A stretch of DNA of 64,000 nt from assembly GCA_002749535.1 (NCBI GenBank), contig MZZL01000382.1:124001-188000 (forward strand), given 5' to 3'. Below the pieces are notes generated by a model. The model made no database searches. It was not told where the DNA came from and saw nothing but the letters and a program-made list of their open reading frames with translations. Within the stretch, counting starts at the first letter, position 1, and every line of letters starts with the position of its first letter. This document shows, piece by piece, positions 45,335-57,257 of the stretch. The position numbers were made by a program, and so were the translations under genes. This stretch comes from Apophysomyces variabilis. Its lineage: Eukaryota; Mucoromycota; Mucoromycetes; Mucorales; Mucoraceae.

Positions 45335-46279
45335 CTATAATTGAGGCCTTTGATCAAGTTGTAGAGGAGATATACGTAATGGTTGATTTGCATGATCAGG
45401 CACGCGGATAAAGCACTTGGTGGTCTGATGAAAGCAAGTCATAAGTAAAACGGACGAAAATGATGAGCTGATCCTTCTTTTTCTTTCTCCTAGTACCTTT
45501 GTATAAGGTGATTCCTTGGAATGCTGGATTCTGATATCACTATTATGGGGGTAATTTACAACCATCAGCTGGCGATGCTGCTGTTGGTGATGGTGATGGT
45601 GTTGTTGTTGTTGTTGTTGCTGCCGTGGCATGGGCTGGAACTGTTTCAAGTCATCCATGGTCAGGTAACAAAGGTCCTTGTGACGTTGGAGAACCTGCTC
45701 CATTTCATTGTCCATTTGCTGTCGCTCCACATTCAACTGATCTAATTCATTTTCTAGATGCCGGTTTTGACTTTTTAACATGGCCAACCGCTTTTCCAAG
45801 GTTGATGTTGATGATGAATTTCCACTAAGTAAAAATAAAATTCATGCAGTGAGATTAAAATTTTGCCGCCAAAAAAAAGCAAGATTTTTTATGCTTTTGT
45901 ACGTACATCCAACGCACATGATTCTTAGAATTTTTCTCAATAAGACGAATGCCTTCAAGGACATTCGTAATATCATATATGCGTCGTTTTTGTACCTTGA
46001 GTTGTATCGCTGCCCGATTTAAATCAAGATCACCATGGGAACTGGAGCGTAGCAATGTGATAAACTTTTTGGTCAACAGACCTAAGGAGGAGTCATAGCG
46101 ACATGATTGTGCAGTGGGCGGACTCATCGATCCTGATGATTGAATCTGAAAAGGTGCTATTATTCGAAAAGAAAGAAGTCATTTTTGGGCGAATCATCGT
46201 TTGTCATTTCCAATGTACCATTTTCGCTTCGAGATCGTCTACTGCTGCCGTTATTGTTGTTGAGAGCATTGCTGGTCAT
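45335..46279 (-). CDS. E2F-family transcription factor
   Basis: Four exons (46279-46219, 46132-45907, 45824-45497, 45424-45335) give 234 aa from the ATG at 46279. The winged-helix DNA-binding domain (about residues 31-100) has [33 protein letters not shown] and [19 protein letters not shown], typical of E2F rather than DP. A coi led-coil/marked-box part follows: [19 protein letters not shown], then [21 protein letters not shown] Gln/His run (7 Q, 5 H) interrupts the marked box before [14 protein letters not shown]. It would pair with a DP partner to control G1/S genes. The ATG lies 2 bases after an acceptor (atcag), so a 5' exon exists; in one frame that exon would add a Lys/Arg-rich NLS and SEEETS, so the N-terminus may be longer than given. 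No Rb-binding acidic tail is obvious. Confidence 0.87.
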
Positions 46280-46719
46280 TTCTGATAAAAAACAAGAAAA
46301 GCAAACAAAATAACAATATACACAGGAAGAAAAAGAAACGCCAAGGCTGAAAAGGGAGAGTAAGTGAACAAGAAAACAAAAAAAGAAAAGTGAGGGATGT
46401 GGAAGGAAGAGAAAAGGCAAGATTTAAATAGTGTGATAGAAAAAGGATATGCACAGACCGGAGGTCTCCTCTTCAGATTCAGCAATAATACAAGCCTTCC
46501 CTTTTCTCTTTCGCTCTTTCCTTTTCCTTTTCGCCGAAAAGGCTTTTTTTCCCTTTGTTTTGCATAGAAAGTCTTCATTGCTTACTAACTACATCTTTAT
46601 CACTTTCCTTGCCCTAAAAAGTATCGGTCTCCGCAAGGACCGAAGTGCAGTTGCCTTTTAATTCATATAATCTACTTAACCCCAGTAGTCCATTCTTATT
46701 TTGCGATTGGTTAAGAATA

Positions 46720-46727
46720 GCGGGAAA
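46720..46727. promoter_or_regulatory. E2F consensus site upstream of the E2F gene
   Basis: GCGGGAAA (TTTCCCGC on the coding strand of the E2F gene) matches the TTTSSCGC consensus exactly. It lies about 440 bp upstream of the proposed start codon, where an autoregulatory site would be expected. Confidence 0.5.
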
Positions 46728-46920
46728 CTTTTTAGGGAGAACCCTTTCCTTCCTTCCCCTTCTTTGCCATTCTACCTTTCTATCTCCCGCTTTTTTATTT
46801 TTATTTTTTTTTTGCTCAAGATTTTCCGCATCCGTCCCCCTCCCAACATGATTCCTAAAAACGCTCGACTTACTTTATGCTCCTAGCTTTAATTTCTCTC
46901 TCTATATCTATCTTTTTAAT

Positions 46921-46943
46921 CACACACACACACACACACACAC
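46921..46943. repeat. (CA)n microsatellite
   Basis: Eleven uninterrupted CA units. Similar short CA and GC alternations occur at 47695-47707 and 47731-47741. Confidence 0.9.
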
Positions 46944-47074
46944 TAACTATGCGCTCTCGTTTACACTTTACTTTTTTTAAATTGTGTTTTCTATTTGTTT
47001 GTTTGTTTATTTATTGTCTTTTCGCCAAAAAGGCATCTATCACCGTTGTCTGCTGTTGTACAAACTGTAATCGC

Positions 47075-47142
47075 TTGGCGGGAACCTATTGCCCTTTGCA
47101 GAAAGAGAGGCTGTCGATCTCATACTGGGCTTTGCCCGCCAA
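47075..47142. promoter_or_regulatory. Pair of E2F-like sites
   Basis: TTGGCGGGAA at 47075-47084 is a full E2F consensus, and TTTGCCCGCCAA at 47131-47142 is a close inverted match. They stand about 800 bp upstream of the E2F gene start in otherwise AT/TC-rich DNA with no gene, so they would act on the E2F gene or an unseen transcript. Confidence 0.4.
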
Positions 47143-50100
47143 TAGATCACATATAAAAATAGAGTTCTTGCTTATATGGAACCATCCCTTCTTCACCCCC
47201 ATCCCCTTTTCTCTCTCACTCCCCTCCCCCCAACTTCTCCTTACGATTTGCTCCCCATTTCGCAATCACATGGTTAAAACAAAAAAATCTCGACTAGGAT
47301 AACATTGCCAACTTTTACAACAACATAGCATGGGGTTCTCTCAGATATACATACATATATACAAACATACCATGAGAAGAGAATGACACTGAAGAAATAA
47401 AAATAAAGAAGGTCTAGTATCTCTCGAGTCGTTTGCTCTTCGGGTGTAACAATGCTAAAAGCGTGAGTAACAAAATGGCGACTTTGAAAAGCGGAAAGAG
47501 GACCGACGCTATAGAATAGTAAAAAAAACACCATTTTCGTTTAAGTGATGTAAAACTTAACTAGCAATCATTCATTAGCGGAGATAGAGTTGAATACAGC
47601 TATAGTGGAAAACAGTAGTGGCCGATCGACCCAAGGCTCCATTTTCGGATGTGCTTAGTCAAGGGCCCTTGGGACAGTATGGGAGCCACTGTGACACACA
47701 CACACGCACAAAATAAACACTCAAATATATGCGCGCGCGCACAGTGTCCAGATCTTTTTGCCTTGAGAGCTCAAGTTGGCCAGAAAATCTCACGCTTAAA
47801 GCTTTTCTATGCATATCCCAACGGACGAATAAGAAACAGGAAAACGGCGCATGTTGTTGTCATTTATTTGTTCTGGAATAAGTTGTACTACGCTGCTCTA
47901 AGCACTACGGACAAAAAAAACAAAAGAATGGGCTGACATGGTTTGTTTTCTGTCAACAAGAATCACGAACCATCTTTGCTTTTTTACAAATTTCAAAGGA
48001 TAAACGTAAAAAACACATTAGAATTACTTGAACAGCAGCATTGATACACTGAAATAAAGAAGAAAAATGTGTTACCCACAGCTACACAAACGCAATAGAA
48101 TCAATACATGATTAAAATGACACCATGATACAATATTGAAAAGGAAGTAGGTGCAAGAGCTTTTTTTTTGTTCAAAGGGCAGTTTCAGAGCGACTAAGAA
48201 AAAAAAAAGAAGACAACAACGTGCTCTCCATCATGTTTTTTTTGCTCGACTCCTTCGATCCTGATTTCCCCATAATGTTACCCTTCCGGATCTTCGTGGC
48301 CGCAAGTTACATACTATGGACATCAATTGCCCTGGAGTCAGCTTTTCTGATAAAAAGATCCTCCTCCTGGGGCTTGTGTACCCAACATCGGCTTTTCCAT
48401 TCGTGGCATTGCATAATTTTCCCAGTTCCCGCATGTCTTTGCTTAGTCGCCTTTTGCTTCCTGTATCGTTGAAGCATTTCATACGCTTTGGCTATCCAAG
48501 GTTTCGGTGATGCAGCCCTTAAAACAAGTCTTGCTTATTTCCATGTGTCGATGCAGCTATCCATGTTCAGATCAACTTATTCAGGGGAGAGAACTGATTC
48601 TGAGAAAGACAAAGAGAGAGGAGAGAATAAACATTCGATCTCTTAGCGTGACAATTCTCGTATTTTCTAATATATAACAGTGCTGAAAGAAAACTGCTTT
48701 GCTGAAACAAAATAGTCGTATCCGGGATAGTTTGAGTATACAATGATTTATCAGTTATTCGATTCCATTCCGTAGAGGTCTTTTTCCATTGTTGTTTCTT
48801 CTGCACGCTCCGGAAAATTTCAGCTATTTGAGGACAATCCTCGATTAAGTTGCTTATTTTACGTGAAAATAATTTTAGTAACCCCTTGCTCTTACAGTAG
48901 GTCTCGGTTGTCAGAAAAAAAGGCTCAGTTAATCCATGCTTTGGTTCCATAAATTTTTGCCTACACTGTATCCTTTAGGCCACTGTGTTACCAGAGTAGA
49001 GAGGTTCACGTAGAAGCCACACTATGTCTCCAGTAACTAACACAACTCAACAGGAATGGTTGTCGTACAAATAGAGGCACTTCTGGGAAAGAGGCAAGCA
49101 GAGCTTAACAAGATCTTTACTAGTCCTATCGGAAAAATGAAATCAGAAGAACAGTGTGAAAGAAACTAGCCCATGGGGCTGAAACAAGACATTCTATGAG
49201 CAAGCGATCTACAGCTAACATATTGAATACATCCGAGCAAGCAGCACCGGAAGCTCGCACCGAGTAACACTAATTTGATGTATGCAGTCCCTAAAGATGG
49301 CCCCGGTCCTCCAAGTCAAAATTAGAGCAACTGCTGAGACGGTCTTGCATATCCTCTCTTGTTTCTGATTTATTACTTGTATTGGTTGGTTATCCACTGG
49401 TTGTTTTGGCTGTAAACAATCTGATATCTAAACCAAGTACTATCGGAAATAAGCTTGAAAACTTCTTACAAGCGAAAGAATTGATCGATTAACGCTTGGG
49501 ATGTTTTGTGAACTCTTCCATTCAGACTTTTATCACTTCATGGTGACATATCGTTACAGTTCCACAAAGTTCATGCCAACGGAGAGGTTGGCGAAGCTTA
49601 TCCAAAAAGGTAATTAGCCAGCTCGATTGATAACAGGAAAACTCTTTAGCAGAGTCCCGGTCAAAAAGAAAAAAAAATCAACTTGATGAAGCATACGGTC
49701 ATAGAAACACGTATCGAAAGAAAAATGCATAGTACTGCATCAACAAGTGGGGCAACGGATGGCTAACACCTGCGTTCTAGGGTACTCGAGGGCCAGGCCC
49801 TATAATCGGCGCAGTGCCACACTATCTTTTCAAAGGTACGCTTTTATTTGTCTACGCTATTTGTCAATTTGTCCCCATCATGGGTCATGTCAGACACCAC
49901 ATGCATTGAATACCAAAAAACAAAAAAAATCAACCGCAAACGGGTTATATGCCATTGTACATTTGTTTCATGGCAATCAGAAGGGACCGTTCCTTCTACT
50001 AACATTCCATATACGTTGTAGCAAAAGTTTCCAGAAATGGTAGGATAAACATTCTGTCATGCACGACTCCTCCGGCTACTTTATGCCGTGGGCAGTCAAG

Positions 50101-50613
50101 CACACAATTGCAATATCGTCACCTTGATCATTCATTTAATGTCTCCACCTAACTGCAGTCTATTAAAAAATAAAAGCTTAGCTAGTTCATGTATTGATTT
50201 TACTGCTGAAAATGTAGCCAGAGCATAATAAACTCCTCCTCCGTAGGTAGTGGATATCTTGCAAAAGCTTATATCGTTGCTATGCTTTTCTACAACTACT
50301 GACAGGTCCCTCTCCATCCATCCGTGCTTTTAACAAAATGTCAATTTCATATCATTAAACCACAACAGCTTTAAACTGGCTTTACAATCAAGAGACCTTG
50401 CAGTGTCAAAGTGGCTTTTCTCTATCTCCCGGGGGTCCTGCCAGAGGTTGCTGAATTCCAAAAATGGAAATGCCTCAGGAAAAAGTTCACCAGACGGTAA
50501 AAGTGCGCCCGTTTGCTTGTTCTTTGTTCTTCTCCTTCTCTGTTTGCCTAGCATAGCATAGGGACTGGGAAACAAACAAACAAAAAACTGGAAAATCTGG
50601 AAAAGGAAGATAA

Positions 50614-53600
50614 ATGAACGGACTACGTGGATTCCAGTTAACCAGACCTGTTCGATCCCGATGTTTACTATGCATTCGGCCGACCCGATCGTTTCGAACA
50701 ACTCGTCTTGTTCAGGGCGAGCAGAGGGAGAAGTTGGGACTTGGTCTGGGTAAACCTACAGGTCTCGGGGATAAACCCACTGTTGCGGGATTAACCAAGA
50801 CAAACTGGGCGGCTCCAGCAAACAAACAACAACCTTCCGAAGTGGCCGTATCGAAATGGGCCCGTCCACCCAAAAAGGAACAGCAACAGCAACACCAGCA
50901 GCAGCAACAGCAACCGTCATCGGCACGATCGTCGCCATCCTCTAAAAGAGACACTGCATCGAACAAGCTTGGCCATAAGCGTGTGCCTACAAAGCGCGAT
51001 TGGACACGATCCCCGGCGAATGATCGTCACCCCGAAAAGCACGAGACACAGAAACGGCATGGCATGTCTCCTGCTTTACATCGTAGAACAGAAGAAACGG
51101 CAAGTCAGAAACGAGAACGAAAGAAGCTGTCGGAAGAAATGACTTTACTTCAAAAAGAGGAAGAGCGAGTACGAGAACAGGCGCGACGACGTCAAGCCAA
51201 ACTCAAGGCGAAAGAGGCTGCCGAGAAAGAGAAAGAGGTCCGTGATGTGTATATTCCCGAGATTATCAACGTGGCCAATCTATCACGCATTCTAGGCGTT
51301 CGATTAGGTGAGAGGAGGAGGAATTTGAAATAGTTGTGTGTTCTTTTTCTTCTGACGAGATCCTGCATGCGTTAATGTAGAACAATTGGTATCCACAATG
51401 AAGGACTTGGAAATGGAAAATACATCGCATGATCATAGTATGTATGAGCAGAGAGGAAGAAGAAAGTGGACATTTATCATTTTTATGCTTTAGTGCTTTC
51501 GGCGGATGAATCTAGCTTGATTGCCATGCAATTGAATATGAACCCAATTGTCGATGCAAGACAGTCATTAGATATCTTCCCAAGGTAAGAAAAAGAAACA
51601 GAAGGAAAGCAATGAAGGCAATGGTTATCTCACGGGGCGAGGGACTTAGACCAGAACCGGCCAACCCAAATGAATTACCAACTCGGCCACCTGTAGTCAC
51701 CATTATGGGTCACGTAGATCATGGAAAAACAACGCTGTTAGACACACTACGTAAGACCTCGGTAGCAGCAGGTGAGGCAGGTGGTATTACACAGCATATT
51801 GGTGCATTTTCAGGTAAAAAGAGTAGATTCATGTGGAGGAAGGGTAGCTGGGGACACCGTGAAGATGTATTGATTTGCTTGTGATTCTTAGTCACACTTC
51901 CATCAAAAAAGAGCATCACTTTTCTTGATACCCCAGGTCATGCTGCGTTTTCGGCTATGCGTGCTCGTGGTGCCCAGATTACAGATATCGTTGTTTTGGT
52001 GGTTGCAGCTGATGATGGTGTTATGCCGCAAACGGTGGAAGCTATCGAGCATGCGCATACGGCTGGTGTCCCTCTCGTCGTAGCCATCAACAAGTGCGAC
52101 AAACAAGGGGTGGATCCATCATTAGTGAAACAGGAGCTTGCACGTTACAATGTTCATCTTGAGGAGATTGGCGGCGATGTGCCGTGTGTTGAAGTTTCCG
52201 GTCTAACTGGTCTTGGTCTGGATCAGCTGGAAGAGACAATCTCTACGTTGTCTGAAGTGATGGAACTGAGAGCCGAAAAGGAAAACGAGGCAGAGGGTGT
52301 GGTGGTCGAATCACAAATAGAGAAAGGCCGTGGTAATGTGGCTACTGTGCTTGTCCGAAGGGGCACTTTGCGCGTGGGTTCTGTTGTTGTGGCTGGTCAG
52401 ACATGGGCCAAGGTTCGATCCATGACAGACCATGCCGGTCGTCCTGTGAAAGAAGCTCCTCCCGGCATGCCTGTCAAGGTCATTGGATGGAAGGATGTAC
52501 CCAACGCGGGCGATGAGATGTTACAAGCACCAGACGAGGCAAGTGCTTTTGTTGTTTTTCCTTTTTTCTTTCTCTGGTAGCCGTCTTTAGCAGAGACAAT
52601 ATGGCTTTTCTTTCATTTCATTTTATTGATTATGGGGATGTGAAAAATTTAGAGCACAGCCAAGACAGTGATCGACAATCGCGTGGCACGATACCAACGT
52701 GATCAACAGTTGCGAGATTTGGAGGTGATCAACGAGAAACGGCGGCAGGAGCGCGAGCGTCTAGAACAAGAACGTATGGTGGAAAAGGAATATCAAAAAG
52801 ACATGATGCTTTTCCAACGCGGCATTATCAGCACAGCACCCGAATCCCTCGGAAAAAGGCTAAGTGCTATCCAGTCTAACCGGGAGGAAGGCGAATCAAG
52901 TCAAGGTCAGGAGGACATACGGGAATATCGGGCCGTGGTAAAGGGTTAGTAAGGAAAAAATGATCGATCGGACATTATAGGTTTCGGATAAAACGAGCGG
53001 CATATTTTACCTGTTTTTGGTAGGCGACGTAAGTGGAACAGTTGAGGCTGTGGTGGATTGTCTCGGTGGATTACAAAACAAGCAAATTCGGGTTAAGGTA
53101 GTACAGAGCGGTGTGGGTAATATTACCGAAGGCGATGTACAATTGGCCGTGGCATGTGAAGGTCATGTCATTGGATTTAATGTCAAGGCCGATAAGAAGA
53201 TCAAGGCTGAAGCCGCTCGACAAGGTGTTCAAGTTAGATCGTATTCGGTTATCTACAAACTATTAGAGGACGTAAAGGAGCAATTGAGTGATATGCTTCC
53301 ACCCATTGTCACTACGCAGGTCGTTGGTGAGGCTAGTGTACTCCAACTGTTTGATATATCAGTCAAGGGTCGTGAAACCAAGACGATTGCCGGTTGCCGC
53401 GTGACCAACGGTACAATTTCTCGGAACGGTCGTGTTCGTATCGTTCGGGACAAAGAGACTATTTGGGAAGGTAACGAAAGAAAATTCGGGGGGTTATATT
53501 GGTTGGGGCGTATGGGGGTTTTGGGAGGAAAGAGAAAAAGGGCAATTGAAAACGAACTTTATTTTTGTTAGGTGAATTGGATACACTTCGACAGGTGAAG

Positions 53601-53723
53601 AAGGATATTATGGAAGCAAAGAAAGGGTTAGAATGTGGCATGGCCTTTAATGGCTACAGTGGGTTCCAGCCTGGGGATGTGATTCAAAGCATTCAAACCA
53701 TAGAGACCAAACAGAAACTGTGA
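50614..53723 (+). CDS. IFM1: Mitochondrial translation initiation factor IF-2
   Basis: Eight exons (50614-51307, 51381-51437, 51494-51584, 51650-51813, 51892-52538, 52653-52944, 53024-53470, 53572-53723) give 847 aa. GTPase that brings initiator tRNA to the mitochondrial small subunit. The N-terminus is Arg/Ser rich (presequence), followed by a disordered Gln-rich part and a long charged helix ([12 protein letters not shown] to [12 protein letters not shown]). The G domain shows GHVDHGKT (about 301-308), the effector [18 protein letters not shown] (348-352) and NKCD (402-405). Domain II motifs ([19 protein letters not shown]) and the C-terminal domain ([38 protein letters not shown]) are complete. 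Intron 5 begins GCAAGT after GAG, a GC-AG intron. Fungal and bacterial IF-2 lengths are similar. Confidence 0.95.
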
Positions 53724-53980
53724 ATGCGTTCCCATTCTGGGGAACAAAACGTGGTGTCAGATGTCGGCAGCTGACGACGCTGATTGGACAAGATACAAGC
53801 TGCATTCTGCTAATATAAAAAACCCAAGGACAAATTTTCATCTTAGAGACTACTTTGCCAAATAAAAAGAAGAAACAAACAAAAAAGGCATATCCCTTTC
53901 TTATTAACCTCTTCTTCTTTTCTTTTCCTTATCTTTTCTTTCTTTTTATCTTCATATATACTTGTTAAAATAACCAGATA

Positions 53981-54448
53981 ATGGATGATATCGTCACTTC
54001 AATTAGTCCTTCCGCCTCTGTTGTTTCTGAACCCACCAAATCGACTTCATCAGGATTCTGGACACGCATCATTCGATTATTCCGTACGGATTCCTCCAGA
54101 AAAGCAAGTCTCTTGTCTTCCTCTTCGAACGCTAGTAGCAGTCTTGATGAGGAGTATGATCGTCATCGAGGCCGAGGAGAAGGAGAAGAAGGAGTGGGAG
54201 GACGAGGACGAGGACGAGGACGGCGACGTCGTCGTCAACCTGTAAGTCTTGTTTCCAGTACGTCTTCTTCGGACACCTCCACTTCGACGGTGATGATACC
54301 ACCTTACAGTCCTACTTACTGTAAGCCCAATGAGTTCCCTTATTCCAACTTTTATGTAAAGTTACCAGACGGCAAGTGGATGATCCGGTACCGGGACGGC
54401 AACCGAAACATACTGCGCACCGACGTATGTGAAGAATACCTCATCTGA
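53981..54448 (+). CDS. Short basic protein with conserved-looking C-terminal module
   Basis: Single exon, 155 aa, starting 258 bp after the IF-2 stop. The first 70 residues are Ser/Thr rich with an amphipathic block FWTRIIRLFRTDSSRK. A Gly/Arg run follows (GRGRGRGRRRRRQ). The last 45 residues are different in character: CKPNEFPYSNFYVKLP, DGKWMIRYRDGNRNI, TDVCEEYLI. That module has alternating aromatic and charged residues, like a small beta-sheet, and is likely the functional part. I do not recognise it. No signal peptide. Confidence 0.6.
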   Translation: MDDIVTSISPSASVVSEPTKSTSSGFWTRIIRLFRTDSSRKASLLSSSSNASSSLDEEYDRHRGRGEGEEGVGGRGRGRGRRRRRQPVSLVSSTSSSDTSTSTVMIPPYSPTYCKPNEFPYSNFYVKLPDGKWMIRYRDGNRNILRTDVCEEYLI

Positions 54449-55883
54449 ACAATACTTTCACACACACACAACCATCTGAAGAGAGAGAGAAAGAGAGAAT
54501 GCTCTATGACCCTGTCACCTTTGCACTGTCTCTCTCTCTCTCTGTCTCGTTTGCTCATTCCAGCGCAAACGTCTTTCCCCGCCTCTTTCTTCCTCACGTA
54601 TGAAGAACAAACAACAAGTATATACATTCTATTCTATTTTATATGCACACCTATAAGTTCGTTCATCTTCCCATTTTTAACACTTTTGGGAGAGCAGAGA
54701 ACGGACTGTTAGCTGGTTTACTTTTTTTTTGACCCTTTTTTTCTTTTTCACAATCCACCCACCTCCTCCCCCTGTCTCATTTCTTGTTTTCATTGCCCTC
54801 CTCGATCGATCGATCAGCAACAGCAAAACGACCAATATAATTGACAGACAACATTACATACAAACACACGTACATATCTTCTCCTTTCTTCCATATTTTA
54901 TGTATTATTGATCAAAAAAATATGTATTATATATCTTATTGATTGAATTCTATGATGTGGATCGATTCACTTGATCGTCTTTTGGAAAACTTGAAGAGAA
55001 ATAGGATCCATTGCAATAACTAAAATAAGGCAGGAGGGCAAGGTACCACAGTGTTTGAGTGTTTTCCCTGGTTTATTCATTCGTTCTTTTTTTTTGTGGG
55101 GGGAAGGAGGGAGGGAGAAGAGGAGTCGGGTTATCAAAGACAAAAAGATGTGTTATGCGTGTAAAATACCTTTCTAGTTAAATAGACATTGAAGGCCATG
55201 CATGCAATAAAATATCAAAGTGAGAATACCTAACTTTTCTTGTTGATTTCTTTTAAGCGAAGAAAAACAAACCTATTTTTTTCTGTTTTGTAAATAGAAG
55301 AGAAAAAGAAACAGAAGTAATAGAGAGATAGAGAGTGGCGGGATAGACAAAGAAAAGGAAAAAAGGGAGGGAAGAAAAAAAGTTAATTGAGAAAAGAAAT
55401 AATAATAATAGTAATAACTAAAAGAAACAATACCAGGGAACCAAAGGGGTTGCAATTGGTGATCGTAGAGAAAGAAAGAGTGAGCGAAAATTGCCCAAAA
55501 GAAAATAATCAAACGAGAAAACTGAAAGAAAAGGTGAAAGGTGACAAGGGCGTATACTTCGTGTAAAAGAAATAGAAAGGTGAATGTTCGGTTTTAAAGT
55601 TCAATTACGTATGCATGTTGTTTTTGTGCGTGTAAGATAGGTTTGCGTTGCGTAGATGTCGTTGTACGTTTAAGTTGTATGCGTGCGAAGAGTGTTGTTT
55701 GGTTTTGTGTGAGAGTGTGTGCGTGTTTTGGGGTTGTTGATCCAATGCATGAAATAGAAGAGAAAAAAAAAGAAAATAGTGATAGAAGAATAGGGAAGAG
55801 GGAAATGATAGGGAAGTAAACTTGTTTTCGATTCTTTGGCTGCTTTTTTTCACTTGCTCTTCTTTCTTTCTTTCTTTCTTTCT
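54449..55883. other. Intergenic, convergent, low-complexity
   Basis: About 1.4 kb between the 3' ends of the plus gene and the methyltransferase gene (minus). TC repeats (54529-54543), AG-rich tracts (55290-55400), a TTTC microsatellite (55862-55883). No gene seen. Confidence 0.5.
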
Positions 55884-57257
55884 TCACAGTTTGCGACCGG
55901 TAATAAACCATACTTGCATAAACCAATTGCAATCGGTACAATCTTGTAAATATCGCTGTACTAAGCTGTCGTATTGTGTTGGATCCTCGGGGCAAAGCTT
56001 CGCAATAACAAGAGGTCGAAGCGATTGTAAGGTTGTAGACCAAACCCATAACATTTCCTGGGCAATGGCATCTTGATTACGTCCTACAAAGAACAAACAA
56101 ACAAATCAGGTTTAACCAATGCATCTGCCAAAGAGATAAACGTACCATACTGAATCTTCTTCTTAGTCTGCTCCATTATTTCAAACTGATGTTGATTTAA
56201 CGTAGATTCCAATTTATAGGCAATCCATGGATCCTGTTGTCGTTCCTGCATAATGGAATGGACTTGAAAAAGAGAAGTTGCATTAGATGGGATATTTTTG
56301 ATACCCAATCGTATTAATTTTTTGTTTTCTACTTACATGCCGACGCAAAACGTTCTATGAATGGACTCTGCGTGGCTTCGGTAAGATCCAGTTCACCCCA
56401 TTGAAGTATACCGCCGGGTTTTAGTACACGATAGATTTCGTTGAGCACGCGTGTCCATTCATCTGTACGGATAGCGGTAAATAGGAAACGCATATGGACC
56501 AGGTCGAAACTGTTATCGTCGAATGGCAAACCATCCAACACATTGACCAATTCAAACGAAACATTGTCGGGTCGAATGGTCGTAGGAAAGATATCGGATA
56601 TATCGATGCCCGTAAAATGAGCATTGGGATAATCCACAGCCATTTCCTAAAAGAAAGAAAGCGCGCCATTAAAAATCGAAAAAGCATCACATAATAATGA
56701 ATTAGCAAAAAAAAAAAAAAAAAAACGCGCACAGCCCTTTGCCATGTATGTGCGCGCCCTTGTGTATGTGCTCTCGATATCTCACACAAGCAGAAAAGAG
56801 GGGAAAGAATAAGATGAACAAACTTTACCATGACCCATGAACCAGGTCCACATCCTACATCAAGCACTTTGGCATCCGATGGCATGGCTTGTTCGGCCGA
56901 TGGTAGCAGATTGGTTCCAAAAAGTGCTTTGATAGCAAAGTGTTGCTATGGTGAAAAAAAAAAAGAAGGTTTAAATTTCTTCGTTTTTCTTTCATTCAGG
57001 GCTAACACAAAGAAAGTAGCAGAGAAAACCATAGGAACATGGTCTGTATATCTTACTGAATTTAATCGGTCTTGTTCTTGTTCATCGCGAGGGAAAAAGT
57101 AGGAACTATTTTCAATGTTGTGATAAACACGACCATCGACTGTAATTCGAGGAGAGGACGTTGCTACGGAATGTTCACTGACAAGGTCGGTAGGTGGTCG
57201 ATGGATAGAGGAAGGTGGCGCTGGTGCTGGTGACCGTTTCGATTGTTTAGCTCCCAT
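55884..57257 (-). CDS. SAM-dependent methyltransferase, probable N-myristoylated
   Basis: Five exons (57257-57057, 56945-56829, 56646-56337, 56262-56146, 56083-55884) give 314 aa. The class I Rossmann fold is clear: motif I VLDVGCGPGSWVM (about 92-104), acidic GIDISDIFP strand end, FELVNVLDGLPFDDNSFDLVHMRFLF and the post-motif LNEIYRVLKPGGILQWGELDL. This is the type-11/25 methyltransferase group expanded in zygomycetes. The N-terminus is MGAKQSKR, a good N-myristoylation context with following basic residues, which suggests membrane attachment; that is inferred. Substrate unknown. The C-terminal 100 residues are helical (QEMLWVWSTTLQSLRP) and unassigned. Confidence 0.85.

Larger units (their letters stand above)
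46280..50613. other. Gene-poor region between E2F and mitochondrial IF-2
   Basis: About 4.3 kb with T/C- and A/G-rich tracts. I support no complete gene. Two minus-strand stretches look partly coding: 48567-48950 (127 codons, charged, with KISNLIEDCPQIAEIFRSV) and 48284-48505 (a frame containing SPKPWIAKAYEMLQRYRKQ). They are in different frames, lack convincing starts, and might be remains of one degenerate gene. The 5' untranslated exon of E2F should lie in 46.3-46.6 kb. Confidence 0.4.

Noticed and set aside
50330..50701. 123-codon minus frame antisense to the IF-2 start
   Set aside because: Overlaps the IF-2 presequence coding region on the other strand and shows no motif.
51585..51601. 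A 17-nt intron in the IF-2 gene that would keep an upstream acceptor (aaacag)
   Set aside because: Too short to splice. The acceptor at cttag (51649) gives a 65-nt intron and an equally good frame.
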